Source of the DNA: Chitinophaga pendula
Lineage (GTDB): Bacteria; Bacteroidota; Bacteroidia; Chitinophagales; Chitinophagaceae
Direction: 5' to 3'
Length of the DNA stretch: 64,000 nt
NCBI RefSeq assembly: GCF_020386615.1
Contig: NZ_CP077769.1
Coordinates: 6,373,501 to 6,437,500 of the forward strand
Shown one piece after another: positions 47,101 to 57,466 of this stretch. The notes beneath the pieces are model-generated. The model saw only the letters and a list, made by a program, of their open reading frames with translations. It was not told the origin of the DNA and did no database searches. A program made the translations under genes and the position numbers. How positions within the stretch are numbered: position 1 is the stretch's first letter; each line of letters begins with the position of its first letter.

Positions 47101-49182
47101 ATCAAAGTTTGCGGTGATAGCAGTGTCTCCACTCTGGCCGTTTACCTGGAAGCGGCGGTGATCGATATTACCATCTACGGACACATCGTGGTAAGTATAG
47201 CCGTTATAGGTAGCTTCATTCAGCCTGGCGGAGGCGTTGGCCACCATGGATTTCAGCACATAGCCCTGCCCTTTGGCACTCAGGTGGCCCGACACCCAGC
47301 CGATAGCGGTATCGTACAGCATCACACCCGGATGTATGCGGAAAAATGGCATGCTGACATCGTAGGTCGCACGGATGCTGTCGGTAATATTTTGCAGATG
47401 AGCGGTGAGATTGGCAGTGGCGATATTGCTTTTGAGCTGTATGGAGGTCTGCATATCCTTCATACTACCCAGGAACGACCCGGTGATGGACATTCTTTCG
47501 GGCAGACGCGGTGTATCGGGCAGGGTGCCATGGGGTAGCCAGGAGCGGATCGCCCGGTTGCCGGTTTGTATATACAGGGCGGGGATATTGGCTTGCAGCA
47601 GGTCCATGTTGGTAACATGTGCTACCTCTCCCTTCGTTTGTATGAGGTTGCCTTCATTATCCCGGAGGTATAATTCTTCTATGATCAGTTTTCCCAGGCT
47701 GCCTTTCAGGATAGCATTGATAGCCAGCTGTTTGTTCCATAAAGGCGCAAAGTTCTTGTTTTTGCGGGCATCGGGAACGAATGGCAGCCACTCCCCTAGT
47801 GCGATACGGCTGGAGTCCAGGTTCGCATTGATCTGCAGCAGGTCGAGATGATCGGCGATAGTAGACCATGAAGGAACGGTGACGGCTATATTTTTTCTGA
47901 GGATGCTTTTGTTTGTTTCCAGCAGCAGTTGTTGCAGGGAAACGGTCTGCGGTGTATATAGCAGATTGGTCCGGAATGTTTTTACGGCAAAGCCGGAATG
48001 ATCTTTCAGTGTCAGCTGTTTGAGCTGTGCGCTGGTAGAGTCGGGCTTATAGCGGAGGTCTGCTATGTTGGCGGTGAAGCCGGTCAGCAGCAGGTGATTG
48101 TAGTCCGGATCATGATGAGGAGCCCTGGGGCTGTTACTGCTGTTGTTGTCAAAACGTACGGCCAGATTGTTCAACGCTACTTTGGAAGCCAGCACCTGCC
48201 AGGTGTTGGGGGCGGCGCTGGTATCTACCGGGGCGGTGGTGGTATCCTTTCCGGCATTGAGGGCGAATACACCGCGGGTATTATCCAGTTTCAGTTCGCC
48301 TATCTGTACCCGGGTAGAATCCTGGTCGATATTGCTGTTATCCAGTTGCAACGCTCCGATCTGCCAGGCGGTGTAGATGCCGCTGCCAGCGTCGGTGTAG
48401 AGGAAGCTGCTGTTACTGATACGAAGTTTTTTAAGCAGCAGGTGGAAAGGGGTGCTGCTGGTATCTGCCGGTGGTGGCGGCGGCTCTGCTTTGGTGATCC
48501 TGTCTGGCAGGTATTCCTGTTTGAAGAAGCCTTTGAGGCCGGAAAGGGCAAGGCCCCTGAACGCATATACGCCCTCGTTGAGCAGGATATCATCCGGGTC
48601 AACGTGCAGGGAGTCGAAGCGTACCACGGCAGACATACCGGTAAGGCCATCGATATAGCGGAGGCGTACCTGCCGCAGGTCGAGGTCTTTGATATGGAAT
48701 TGGAGGGTGGTACCGGTTTCGGCGGAGAGGGTATCCGGTTCGGTCTTTTTGCTGACGAAGGCATCGATGATGAACTGGTAGTTGAAGGTGCTATCCTGCG
48801 GGCGGCGGTATACGTTGGCCAGCACGGAGTCCCATTCCAGCTTATTGATGCGTAGTTCGTTGTTGATCAGCGACAGCAGGTTGTATCGCACTTTCAGGGA
48901 GCCACTGTACAATAATGCCTGGGAGGCGGTATCTGTAACGGATACATGCCGGAGCTCCAGGTATTGCCAGCCCCGGGCCCGGAGATAACCGATTCGGACT
49001 TTGGTATGTAGTTTACGTTCCAGGTATAATTCGCCCTGACGTCGCAGGTAATCCTGTACTGGTGCTAACTGGAGCAGTAGTACAGCCATTACCGGCAATA
49101 ACAAGATACCTGCGATGATCCATATAATCCATCGCCACCAGGGACGACCATGATATTGTTGTTCCTCTGTCGTTGCTGCCAC
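44122..49182 (-). CDS. tamB: TamB: translocation/assembly module inner-membrane protein
   Basis: A 1686-aa AsmA/TamB-family protein with one N-terminal membrane span (about 13-37, WWRWIIWIIAGILLLPVMAV) and a very long periplasmic part rich in repeating beta-strands that would form a hydrophobic groove reaching the outer membrane. The C-terminal DUF490/TamB domain lies at about 1230-1640. The tail is Lys-rich (KEKKKSKKKKR). It partners with TamL, encoded 9 bases downstream. The start codon is GTG at 49182; no ATG occurs before the membrane span. Length is in the usual range for Bacteroidota (about 1450-1700). Confidence 0.93.
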   Translation of the reverse strand: MAATTEEQQYHGRPWWRWIIWIIAGILLLPVMAVLLLQLAPVQDYLRRQGELYLERKLHTKVRIGYLRARGWQYLELRHVSVTDTASQALLYSGSLKVRYNLLSLINNELRINKLEWDSVLANVYRRPQDSTFNYQFIIDAFVSKKTEPDTLSAETGTTLQFHIKDLDLRQVRLRYIDGLTGMSAVVRFDSLHVDPDDILLNEGVYAFRGLALSGLKGFFKQEYLPDRITKAEPPPPPADTSSTPFHLLLKKLRISNSSFLYTDAGSGIYTAWQIGALQLDNSNIDQDSTRVQIGELKLDNTRGVFALNAGKDTTTAPVDTSAAPNTWQVLASKVALNNLAVRFDNNSSNSPRAPHHDPDYNHLLLTGFTANIADLRYKPDSTSAQLKQLTLKDHSGFAVKTFRTNLLYTPQTVSLQQLLLETNKSILRKNIAVTVPSWSTIADHLDLLQINANLDSSRIALGEWLPFVPDARKNKNFAPLWNKQLAINAILKGSLGKLIIEELYLRDNEGNLIQTKGEVAHVTNMDLLQANIPALYIQTGNRAIRSWLPHGTLPDTPRLPERMSITGSFLGSMKDMQTSIQLKSNIATANLTAHLQNITDSIRATYDVSMPFFRIHPGVMLYDTAIGWVSGHLSAKGQGYVLKSMVANASARLNEATYNGYTYHDVSVDGNIDHRRFQVNGQSGDTAITANFDIAGVLADTTLRELVAHLQIEKADLYATHWYAAPFVLKADLNADFPSIEPRNIQGQALITGIQVATKGQVFPLDTVSLDAKRDSLQYISLKGPFGFLNASGDIDYTKVGDAFSKLIMRPIQPPDTARIVKIPSGQLLAWNAAISWPRSLQDLLPGLRMETPLVMEGRLNSDSALLWINASLPKVRYDSLLIDSLQLKASIEDSLLQADISIARLQHPLAPLHHTELKANAVAGKLDWDLLLEDNKHAPKYQVGGLLSFLPANVMELSIKPDLLLNRLKWNVGEHNIVRLRDGLPDSAHLKLSYKEQSIALVTQSDSTTFPAVNAQIKDFQLSTITGLLAADTLLATGILNGEATARNLDKSPLIAANIQLDSLTFRGSKLGILKADVQTPQPNQYKLAANLSGNDNNINIEGTYDSTINANVDIAKLNMASLEAFTFGQVTQMQGSMDGQFTVAGTPSKPQVNGKLHFNDAGGNIAYIGSTLRLPDETLLFDQKGITLNKLVIADSLNNELVVNGQIQTNDFSNFQFLLDVNAEDFMALGEQKSQDQWIYGPAFIDAKAKIRGTLDLPRVDVSVTLRDKSKVTVSMPSSDPGVSEREGVIVFVDKDNPIDSSLITNQDTTRFQNPRLKGIIFSGNAEITPASTIKMIIDPQNGDFVEAKGTANINATLDPSSKMSLTGRYELQEGKYEMSLNQLIKRSFDIVKGSVITFNGDAMDADLDITAKYTANAQAMDLVADQLGNMNETDRNKYKQRLPFEVYLMIKGNLAKPDISFRLDMPERERNAFGGSVYNRLKQINQVTSELNKQVMGLLVLGSFIPDDPMAALSGGGGVEQAARQSVSKILSQQLNNLAGNLIKGVDINFDLQSRQDYSTGSAQESTNLNVGVSKRLFNDRLTVSVGSNIMLQGQAQQNTSSLVGDISAEYQLTADGRYRVRIYQRNATETIVQGQVVETGVAFMIVMDYDEFREIFRRSRKDKEIADDLQKEKKKSKKKKR

Positions 49183-49341
49183 TATTAAAATTTACTATGA
49201 TTAATTTACTGAAATAAACGCTTTACAGCATTTATGGTTTAGTTAGGGACAAATACGGACCTTGGGGTATTTTTCCGCAACAAAATCCATACCTGTACGG
49301 ATAAGTATGGCTACTGCGGGGCCAGCACATGGTCCTGTTAT

Positions 49342-49971
49342 TTATTTTCTTGTCAGGGCCAGTTTCACGCCCAGCAAGATAAAAACGCTTCCTGATATAC
49401 GATTGAGCCATTGTTTTACGCGAACGTTATATTTCAGCTGCGCAGACATGGCTGCGGCGCACCACACGATTACCAGGAACCATAAGACGCTGGTGATCAC
49501 GAAGCACAGCCCCAATACCAGGTAAGGTATAGGGGATTGTATATGGGCTTTGTCAATGAATTGTGGGAGGAAGGCCAGGAAAAAGAGGGCCACTTTGGGG
49601 TTTAATACATTGGTCAGTACACCGGACCAGAATATTTTGTGTCCGGAAGGGGCATTACCAGGCAGTGTAGCTGTATGGAGGTCGGCGCCTTTGGTCAGGG
49701 TGCGGACGCCCAAATATACCAGGTATACGGCCCCGGCATATTTTACTATGCTAAAAGCGAGTGCGGACCGGGCAATGATGAGGGAAAGTCCAAAAGTGGC
49801 AGCCAGGGTGTGAAAAATTATCCCCGTACTGATGCCCAATACAGAGGAGATACCCGCTTTTTTCCCTTGCGAGATACTACGGGCGAGTATATACATAGTA
49901 TCAGCTCCCGGGGTGATATTTAGCAATATCCCTGCCAGCAGGAAAGCGCCGAAGTTGTCAATGCCAAGCAT
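49342..49971 (-). CDS. LysE family translocator
   Basis: A 209-aa inner-membrane exporter of the LysE/RhtB family with about six hydrophobic segments. Diagnostic stretches are FLLAGILLNITPGADTMYI near residue 10, SQGKKAGISSVLGISTG, and GVLTNVLNPKVALFFLAFLPQF in the middle. These proteins export amino acids or related metabolites by proton antiport; the substrate is not evident. It is a single gene in the leftward block between tamB and an unknown secreted protein. Confidence 0.93.
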   Translation of the reverse strand: MLGIDNFGAFLLAGILLNITPGADTMYILARSISQGKKAGISSVLGISTGIIFHTLAATFGLSLIIARSALAFSIVKYAGAVYLVYLGVRTLTKGADLHTATLPGNAPSGHKIFWSGVLTNVLNPKVALFFLAFLPQFIDKAHIQSPIPYLVLGLCFVITSVLWFLVIVWCAAAMSAQLKYNVRVKQWLNRISGSVFILLGVKLALTRK

Positions 49972-50059
49972 ACAGGTTGAATTTACGGTTAAGAACCGTA
50001 AAGGTACTTAAAGCAGGAGAAATGAGAGCTGCGTATAGCTGTGAGCGGTAGTTAGTACC

Positions 50060-50698
50060 CTATTGTATAGGCCGTTTATGCTGATTATAGCGCTGAATAT
50101 AGTATTCCAGGCGATCCTGCCGTTCTTTATCTGCCTTGAACTCGTCCAGCAGTGGGGGATCGTCGGCGAGGATATATTTGCGCATATAAAAGACCGTGAG
50201 GTCATATTGCTGTCCTGTGTAGGCGTTGAACACCCGTTGTTTTTTGTAGGAGGAAGCTACCGGTCTGATTTGGATATCGTTGGGATTGTAACCTGGAGTG
50301 GCACCTACCCCTCTGATCTCATACAGGCACCAGGAGCCGACCATCTGGATTTTATTCCAACCATTATCGCGGATATAGATGTCTTTGCCATCGCTGTAGC
50401 CCCAGGCTTCTTTTATCTTTTGTTCGAACCCGTTGTCATCGACGAGGTATAGTTCGTTTCTGCTGGCAAGGAGGTATTTCTGAGCGGTGGCGCTTCGTTG
50501 GCGGATAACCACATTTCCCTGCATGGAGGGGGTATTGAGCTGGAATTCCTGGAAGGACTTATAGACCCCTGGCCGGAAGGTATTGGCCAGCAGGATAAAG
50601 TCCTTGGCGGAGGGGAGCTTACCGGCGCTGTCCTGTGCTGTGATGGCGGATATGGGCAACAGGAAAAGCAGTGATAGCAGAAGAATGGCTGGTCTCAT
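50060..50698 (-). CDS. Secreted protein of unknown function
   Basis: A 212-aa protein with a clear signal peptide (MRPAILLLSLLFLLPISAITAQ). The mature part has a Gly-Tyr-rich centre (EAWGYSDGKDIYIRDNGWNK) and a charged C-terminus (DEFKADKERQDRLEYYIQRY). It resembles uncharacterised Bacteroidota exported proteins that bear short beta-strands, but no family is recognised. It lies alone between lysE and the glutamate synthase genes. Confidence 0.7.
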   Translation of the reverse strand: MRPAILLLSLLFLLPISAITAQDSAGKLPSAKDFILLANTFRPGVYKSFQEFQLNTPSMQGNVVIRQRSATAQKYLLASRNELYLVDDNGFEQKIKEAWGYSDGKDIYIRDNGWNKIQMVGSWCLYEIRGVGATPGYNPNDIQIRPVASSYKKQRVFNAYTGQQYDLTVFYMRKYILADDPPLLDEFKADKERQDRLEYYIQRYNQHKRPIQ

Positions 50699-50844
50699 GG
50701 CCTAAAATTACCCGGCGGGGCAGACATGAGAAGCGGAAATAGCTTAATGGGCGGATTGTATCGCCTGATCGGGGAATATTACCAGCGGGTGGTTCTTTGG
50801 GGGGCGTTGAAGTGCCGGCGGCCGATAATTGTACCCGGGACAGT

Positions 50845-50871
50845 AAAAAAAGGCCGGGTGAATACCCGGCC
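50845..50871 (-). terminator. Intrinsic terminator of the gltBD operon
   Basis: A perfect 8-bp GC-rich stem (50852-50859 with 50864-50871, GAAT loop); on the minus strand it is followed by seven T residues. It lies about 150 bases beyond the gltD stop, so the operon has a long 3' UTR. Confidence 0.8.
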
Positions 50872-51019
50872 CGGCTGAAGGTTACAACAAAATCTAAACC
50901 TGCTTATGAGAAAAAAGTTAAAATTCGATGTTCGAATTTCCAATCATCCACAGATCTACCATTAAAGTATAAAAAATCCCGCTGGTTTTTGCATTAAAAC
51001 AGCGTTATTATTTTTCACA

Positions 51020-52498
51020 TTACAAGATAGCGAGTGCCTGGAGGGAATTGTCCTTGCTTTCGAGCTGGGAGGTACCCATGAGGAATTCGTCTACTTTGCG
51101 GGCGCATTCGCGTCCTTCGCTGATGGCCCATACTACCAGGGACTGTCCCCGGCGGATATCTCCGGCGGCGAATATTTTGGGTATGGAAGTTTGGTAAGCT
51201 CTTTCGGTGGCTTTTACATTGCCTCTTTCATCTTTTTCGACGCCCAGGTCGTCCAGCATGCCGGTATGCTGGGGATGAACGAAGCCCATGGCGAGGAATG
51301 CCAGCTCGCAAGGTATTTCCTGTTCGGTACCTGGCACTTCTTTGAATCCACCTGGTCTGCCATCGGCGCCCAATGCCCATTCCAGTTTCACGATCTTCAG
51401 CGCTTTCAGTTTGCCCTGTTCGTCGCCGATAAAAGCTTTGGTGGCCACGGCCCATTCTCTGCTGGCGCCTTCTTCGTGGGAAGAGGATGTTTTGAGTACC
51501 ATGGGATAAGTAGGCCATGGCATGAAGGAGGTGCGGGCTTCGGGTGGTTTGGGAAGCAGTTCAAGTTGGGTGATGTTAGTAGCACCATGGCGGTTGGAGG
51601 TACCTACACAGTCGGAGCCGGTATCGCCCCCTCCTATTACTACAACGCGTTTGCCGGCGGCCAGTATATCGGAGCCCTCTACCTGGCGGTTGCTGACTCT
51701 TTTGTTCTGTTGTTTGAGGAAATCCATGGCGAAGTGTACGCCCTGGAGGTTACGACCCGGGATATCGAGATCGCGGGGGATGGTGGAGCCACCTGCCAGC
51801 ACGATAGCGCTATATTCGCGCAGTAGGTCGTTGACGTTGACATTTACGCCTACGTTGGCATTACAGAGGAAGGTGATCCCTTCTTCTTCCATCAGTTTTA
51901 TACGGCGGTCGATGACCCACTTTTCCAGTTTAAAATCGGGGATACCGTATCTGAGGAGGCCTCCGGGGGCGTCATCTCTTTCGAATACGGTGACGAGATG
52001 GCCGGCAGAGTTGAGCTGGGCGGCAGCGGCGAGGCCGGCGGGGCCGGAGCCTATTACTGCCACTTTTTTGCCTGTGCGCACGCGAGGTGTTTTGGCCTGT
52101 ACGAGCCCTTTATCGAAAGCGATCTCGATGATATGGCGTTCGATCTCTTCGATGGCAACGGGAGGTTGGTTGATGCCCAGTACGCAGGCGCTTTCGCACG
52201 GAGCTGGGCAGATGCGGCCGGTGAATTCCGGGAAGTTGTTGGTACTGGTTAATATATCGTACGCTTCGCGCCAGTCCTGGCGGTATACGGCGTCATTGAA
52301 CTCGGGTATCACGTTGCCCAGAGGGCATCCGCTATGGCAAAAGGGAACGCCACAGTTCATACAACGGGCGGACTGCTGGTTCAGCTTCTCTTCCGGGAAC
52401 CGCTCTATAAACTCGTTATAGTGTTGTATCCTGTCTGCCGGCTTTGATTTGCCAGGCAGTTCGCGCGTAAATTCAAGAAATCCTGTTGGTTTGCCCAT
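51020..52498 (-). CDS. gltD: Glutamate synthase (NADPH) small subunit
   Basis: GltD feeds electrons from NADPH through FAD and iron-sulfur clusters to GltB. The 492-aa product has cysteine clusters [17 protein letters not shown] and [12 protein letters not shown] near residues 42-110, the FAD-binding [19 protein letters not shown] near 150, the NADPH-binding [20 protein letters not shown] near 290, and the C-terminal [21 protein letters not shown]. Length fits the bacterial family (about 470-490). It lies 34 bases after gltB in the same direction, so this is a gltB-gltD operon. Confidence 0.98.
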   Translation of the reverse strand: MGKPTGFLEFTRELPGKSKPADRIQHYNEFIERFPEEKLNQQSARCMNCGVPFCHSGCPLGNVIPEFNDAVYRQDWREAYDILTSTNNFPEFTGRICPAPCESACVLGINQPPVAIEEIERHIIEIAFDKGLVQAKTPRVRTGKKVAVIGSGPAGLAAAAQLNSAGHLVTVFERDDAPGGLLRYGIPDFKLEKWVIDRRIKLMEEEGITFLCNANVGVNVNVNDLLREYSAIVLAGGSTIPRDLDIPGRNLQGVHFAMDFLKQQNKRVSNRQVEGSDILAAGKRVVVIGGGDTGSDCVGTSNRHGATNITQLELLPKPPEARTSFMPWPTYPMVLKTSSSHEEGASREWAVATKAFIGDEQGKLKALKIVKLEWALGADGRPGGFKEVPGTEQEIPCELAFLAMGFVHPQHTGMLDDLGVEKDERGNVKATERAYQTSIPKIFAAGDIRRGQSLVVWAISEGRECARKVDEFLMGTSQLESKDNSLQALAIL

Positions 52499-52532
52499 TA
52501 CTGAAAATTTAGAGGGTAATAGAGAAATGCTG

Positions 52533-55500
52533 TTATTTTCTTACCTGTTGTTTGGCAGAGACAGCGGCTTTCAATGCTACCTTGTATTCTTTCGGGAATA
52601 CTTTTACGAAATGCCGTAGTTGATTTTCCCAGTCTTTGAGGATGAATCTGGCCACGGTGCTGTTAGTATAAGCGTGGTGTTTGGTGATCAGGTCGTGCAG
52701 CTGGGTGATGTCGTCCTGATCGAGCGGATCGAGGTCGATCATATCGCGGTTACAGTACCCGGCGAAGGTGCCTTTTACATCGTATACGAAGGCGATACCG
52801 CCACTCATACCGGCGCCGAAGTTGCGGCCGGTGCTGCCGAGTATGACGGCTTTACCGCCCGTCATATATTCGCAGCCATGATCGCCTACCCCTTCTACCA
52901 CGACGGTGGCGCCGGAGTTGCGGACGCAGAAACGTTCGCCGGCTTTACCGCGGATATAGGCTTCTCCGGAGGTGGCGCCGTAGAAGGCTACGTTACCGGC
53001 GATGCTGTTTTCTTCTGCTTTGAACCCGGCTTCAGCAGACGGGTAGAGGATGAGCTTAGCACCGGAGAGGCCTTTACCGAAGTAGTCATTGGCTTCTCCT
53101 TCGAGTTCGAGGGTCACTCCTTTGGTATTGAAAGCACCGAAGCTTTGTCCGGCGGAGCCCAGGAACTTGAAGTGGATGGTATCTTCCGGCAGTCCTTCGC
53201 TCTTATACTTTTTAGATATTTCGTTGGAGACGATGGTACCGATGGTCCGGTCTGTATTGCGGACGTTGTATTGCTGGAATACGCGTGTTTTCTTATCTAT
53301 AGCAGGTTGTGCTGCTTTGAGCAGTTGCCAGTCGAGCACTTCGCTGATACCGTGATCTTGTTCTTCCTGTTTGTACAAGCCTACTTCTGGTCCGGCGGGT
53401 TCGCGATAGAGTACCGGAGAGAGGTCGAGGTGTTTGTATTTCCAGTGGTCTACCCCTTCGCGTACCTGGAGGCATTCTACCTGTCCGACCATTTCGTTGA
53501 TGGTACGGAAACCGAGGCTGGCCATGATTTCGCGGAGTTCTTCGACTAGGAAGGTGAAGAGGTTCACTACGTGTTGCGGATCACCGGCGAAGCGTTTGCG
53601 CAGTTCGGGGTCCTGGGTAGCGACGCCTACGGGGCAGGTATTGAGATGGCATTTGCGCATCATGATACAGCCTTCTACTATGAGAGCAGCGGTGGCTACG
53701 CCCCATTCTTCGGCGCCGAGCAGGGTGGCGATGGCGATATCGCGGCCGGTGCGGAGTTGTCCGTCGGCCTGTACGATCACGCGGCTGCGAAGTTTGTTAC
53801 GAACGAGGGTCTGATGGGTTTCGGCGAGGCCCAGTTCCCAAGGCAGCCCTGCATGTTTGATGGAGCTGATGGGAGAAGCGCCGGTGCCGCCATCGTTACC
53901 TGCGATGAGGATCACGTCGGCATGGGCTTTGGCCACACCGGCCGCGATAGTGCCTACACCGGCTTTGGATACCAGCTTAACGCTGATACGGGCGGCGCGG
54001 TTGGCGTTTTTAAGGTCGAAGATGAGCTGTGCCAGGTCTTCGATAGAGTAGATATCGTGGTGTGGAGGAGGTGATATGAGGCCTACTCCCGGTGTGGAGT
54101 GTCTTACTTTGGCGATCCATTCGTCTACTTTATGGCCAGGCAGCTGTCCACCTTCACCCGGTTTGGCGCCCTGTGCCATTTTGATCTGCAGTTCGTCTGC
54201 GTTGGTGAGGTAGTAGCTGGTGACACCGAAGCGGGCGCTGGCGACCTGTTTGATGGCGGAGCGCATGCTGTCGCCATTGGGCAGGAGTTCATAACGCAGT
54301 TCATCTTCTCCCCCTTCGCCGGTATTGCTCTTGGCGCCGATGCGGTTCATGGCGATGGCGAGTGTGGAGTGGGCTTCGTGCGAAATGGAGCCGAAGCTCA
54401 TGGCGCCGGTAGCGAAACGTTTCAGGATGTCGGCTGCTGGTTCTACTTCTTCGATGGGTACGGCACTGCGATTACGTTTGAAGGAGAAGAGGCTGCGTAA
54501 GGTGCAGGCCTGTTCGGTCTGTTCGTTGATCGCTTTGGAGTACTTCTTGAAGATATTATAGTCACCCTGGCGGGTAGCGTATTGCAGCAGGTGGATGGTG
54601 GTCGGGTTGAATAAGTGGAATTCGCCCTTCCTTTTCCATTGGTATACGCCGCCGGTGGTGAGGCGTTGTACGGGTGTTTCTTTGCGGCCATATCCTACCC
54701 AGTGTTTGGCCAGTGTTTCTCTTGCGATCTCGTCGAGGCCGAGCCCTTGCAGGCGGGAAACAGCACCGGCGAAGTAGCGGTCTACCACGGACTGGTTGAT
54801 ACCCAGTATTTCGAATATCTGTGCCCCCTGGTAAGACTGGAGGGTGGAGATACCCATTTTGGAGAATACTTTGAGCAAGCCATCGCAAACGGCTTTGATA
54901 TAGTTCTTTTTGAGTTGATCTACGTCGAGGGAGGTTTGCAGTTTGCCACCCAGTTTCATATCGCGGATGGTGCTGAGAGCGAGGTACGGATTGATGGCGG
55001 TGGCACCGAAGCCCAGCAGGCAGGCGAAGTGATGTACTTCCCAAACGTCGCCGGCTTCTACGATAAGTCCTACCTGGCCACGGTATCCTTTTCGGATGAG
55101 GTGGTGGTGAACGGCGGAAGCGGCCAGCAGGGAGGGGATGGCGGCATGTTCGGAATCGATGGCCCTGTCGGAGAGGATGATTACTTCGAAACCATCATCT
55201 ACGGCATCTACAGCATAGCGGCAGAGGCGGGCGAGGCCTTTTTCGAGGGAGCCTGGTTTGCCATCGGCTTTGAAGTAGGTATGTAAGGTTTTGGCCTGGA
55301 AGATACCGGTGTCGATGCTGCGGATCTTTTCCAGTTCGTAGTTGTTCAGGATGGGATGATGCAGGGCGAGACCGTGACAGTGCAGCGGGTTCTCGTCGAG
55401 CAGGTTGCCATTGTTGCCGACGAAGGTGGCCAGGGACATCACCAGTCTTTCCCGGATGGGGTCGATGGGTGGGTTGGTTACCTGTGCGAACAGCTGTTTG

Positions 55501-57062
55501 AAGTAGCTGCTCAGGTGTTGTGGCTGATCGCTGAGGATGGCCAGTGGTACGTCGGTGCCCATGGAGCCTACGGGTTCTTTGCCCTCGATGGCCATGGGGG
55601 AGATGATGGTTTCCAGGTCTTCGGTGCTGTAACCGAAGGATCGCTGGTATTTGAAGATCTGGTCGTGTTCCAGGTGGGTGAAGGTGACCCTAGGTTCCGG
55701 GAGTTCTTCCAGTCTGATCTTGTATTTATTGAGCCATTCGCCGTAGGGCTGTTGGGTGCAAATGGTTTGTTTGAGCTCTTCATCACCGATGATGCGGCCC
55801 TGTTCCATGTCTACGATGAACATTTTGCCCGGTTGCAGCCGGCCTTTTTGCTGTATGTTGGCGGGGTCTATGGGCAGTACGCCGGCTTCGGAGGCCATGA
55901 TCACGCGATCGTCTTTGGTAACGACGAAGCGGCTGGGGCGAAGTCCATTACGGTCGAGGGTGGCGCCGATGATCTTACCATCTGTGAAGGAGATGGAAGC
56001 GGGGCCGTCCCAGGGTTCCATAAGGGAGGCGTGGTACTCGTAGAATGCTTTTTTGGCCGGGTCCATGTCTTCGTTGCCATCCCATGCTTCGGGGATGAGC
56101 ATCATCATTACATGTGGCAGTGACCGGCCGGAGAGGGTGAGTAGTTCTACGACGTTGTCGAGGCTGGCGGAGTCGGACTGGCCTTCTTCTACGATAGGCA
56201 GGATCATTTCCATTTCTTCTGCGGAGAAGTATTTGGAGGCGAAGTCCCTTTCGCCGGCGCGCAGCCAGTTGAGATTTCCTTTGAGGGTGTTGATCTCGCC
56301 GTTGTGGGCGATATATCTATATGGGTGTGCCAGTTTCCAGCTGGGGAAGGTGTTGGTTGCGAAGCGGGAGTGGATGAGCGCGAAGGCGGACACCATTTTC
56401 TCGTCGCTGAGATCCATATAGTAATGTCTTACCTGGTAGGTGGTCAGTTGTCCTTTATATACGATCGTTTTAGAGGAGAGGGAAACGATGTAGAAGGAGG
56501 CTTTGTCTTTGGGAACGGTGTTCCGGACAGTTTTTGAAATATAGTTACGGAGAATGAACAGTTTGCGTTCGAAAGACTCCTGGTCGTTAATATGATGCGG
56601 GCAGGCGATGAATACCTGTTCGATCTCGGGTTCTACGGAGAGGGCGCTCTCTCCTATTCCTTCGGGGCGAACGGGTACTTTACGATATCCTAATATTTCG
56701 AGGCCGAGTTTTTCGGCCGCTCTTTGCAGTATTTCGCGGCATTCTTCTCTCCAGCGAGGTTCTTTGGGGAAGAAGATCATGCCGACGCCGTATTTACCAA
56801 ATTCGGGGAGGCGGATGCCTATTTCCAGACATTCATTATACAGGAACTCATGGGGCATCTGGATGAGGATGCCGGCGCCATCACCCGTGGTGCGTTCGCA
56901 GCCGCAGGCGCCGCGATGTTCCATGTTTTCGAGCATGGTCAAAGCGTCCCGGATGATCTGATGCGATTTGCGCCCTTTGATGTGGGCGGTGAAACCGGTT
57001 CCGCAGGCATCATGCTCAAATTCCGGGCGATACAGTCCTTGCAAATTTCTCACTTCGTGCAT
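52533..57062 (-). CDS. gltB: Glutamate synthase large subunit
   Basis: GltB converts 2-oxoglutarate and glutamine to two glutamates. The 1509-aa product starts with a short propeptide before the N-terminal nucleophile Cys20 (DACGTGF) of the class II glutamine amidotransferase domain (about 20-430). The central domain follows, then the FMN-binding synthase domain (about 820-1190) with the [3Fe-4S] ligands Cys1132, Cys1138 and Cys1143 (CIMMRKCHLNTCPVG). The C-terminal GXGXG beta-helix is at about 1250-1440 (GVGDHGCEYMTGGKAVILG). Its partner gltD follows. A 12-unit 11-bp repeat lies about 405 bases upstream of the start. Confidence 0.98.
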   Translation of the reverse strand: MHEVRNLQGLYRPEFEHDACGTGFTAHIKGRKSHQIIRDALTMLENMEHRGACGCERTTGDGAGILIQMPHEFLYNECLEIGIRLPEFGKYGVGMIFFPKEPRWREECREILQRAAEKLGLEILGYRKVPVRPEGIGESALSVEPEIEQVFIACPHHINDQESFERKLFILRNYISKTVRNTVPKDKASFYIVSLSSKTIVYKGQLTTYQVRHYYMDLSDEKMVSAFALIHSRFATNTFPSWKLAHPYRYIAHNGEINTLKGNLNWLRAGERDFASKYFSAEEMEMILPIVEEGQSDSASLDNVVELLTLSGRSLPHVMMMLIPEAWDGNEDMDPAKKAFYEYHASLMEPWDGPASISFTDGKIIGATLDRNGLRPSRFVVTKDDRVIMASEAGVLPIDPANIQQKGRLQPGKMFIVDMEQGRIIGDEELKQTICTQQPYGEWLNKYKIRLEELPEPRVTFTHLEHDQIFKYQRSFGYSTEDLETIISPMAIEGKEPVGSMGTDVPLAILSDQPQHLSSYFKQLFAQVTNPPIDPIRERLVMSLATFVGNNGNLLDENPLHCHGLALHHPILNNYELEKIRSIDTGIFQAKTLHTYFKADGKPGSLEKGLARLCRYAVDAVDDGFEVIILSDRAIDSEHAAIPSLLAASAVHHHLIRKGYRGQVGLIVEAGDVWEVHHFACLLGFGATAINPYLALSTIRDMKLGGKLQTSLDVDQLKKNYIKAVCDGLLKVFSKMGISTLQSYQGAQIFEILGINQSVVDRYFAGAVSRLQGLGLDEIARETLAKHWVGYGRKETPVQRLTTGGVYQWKRKGEFHLFNPTTIHLLQYATRQGDYNIFKKYSKAINEQTEQACTLRSLFSFKRNRSAVPIEEVEPAADILKRFATGAMSFGSISHEAHSTLAIAMNRIGAKSNTGEGGEDELRYELLPNGDSMRSAIKQVASARFGVTSYYLTNADELQIKMAQGAKPGEGGQLPGHKVDEWIAKVRHSTPGVGLISPPPHHDIYSIEDLAQLIFDLKNANRAARISVKLVSKAGVGTIAAGVAKAHADVILIAGNDGGTGASPISSIKHAGLPWELGLAETHQTLVRNKLRSRVIVQADGQLRTGRDIAIATLLGAEEWGVATAALIVEGCIMMRKCHLNTCPVGVATQDPELRKRFAGDPQHVVNLFTFLVEELREIMASLGFRTINEMVGQVECLQVREGVDHWKYKHLDLSPVLYREPAGPEVGLYKQEEQDHGISEVLDWQLLKAAQPAIDKKTRVFQQYNVRNTDRTIGTIVSNEISKKYKSEGLPEDTIHFKFLGSAGQSFGAFNTKGVTLELEGEANDYFGKGLSGAKLILYPSAEAGFKAEENSIAGNVAFYGATSGEAYIRGKAGERFCVRNSGATVVVEGVGDHGCEYMTGGKAVILGSTGRNFGAGMSGGIAFVYDVKGTFAGYCNRDMIDLDPLDQDDITQLHDLITKHHAYTNSTVARFILKDWENQLRHFVKVFPKEYKVALKAAVSAKQQVRK

Positions 57063-57466
57063 TAGTTTAGAGTTTTAGGCCAGGCACACTTCACCCCATA
57101 GGCGTATGCCTTCGGAAAATGTACCGTAATTGTTTTGGGAACGGTTTAAAGATACTAAAGGAATGCGGTATTTTTTGCACAAACATTTGTTTAAAATGAA
57201 AAATTTAGAAAATTATAAAAAGTAAGTACGGTTTATTAAAAATATACGAAGATGAAGTGCGGTGATCGTCCGGGAGAGAACGGTAAGCAAGAAAAGGGGA
57301 AGTGGAGAAAATGTGGAAATGTTAAAATAACATTATATGAAAGGAAGCCCGGCGGCGAGGATACCTCGTGAAATGGGTTTTAATATATTGATTTACAAGG
57401 AATTACGACGGCCTGTATACGTCCGACAATGCATAAGGTGTTGATTTATAGTATAGTTATGCGGGT

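Noticed and set aside
50904-50963. Short 19-codon peptide frame downstream of gltD
   Set aside because: Too short, no conserved feature, and on the strand opposite to the gltBD transcript in its 3' region.
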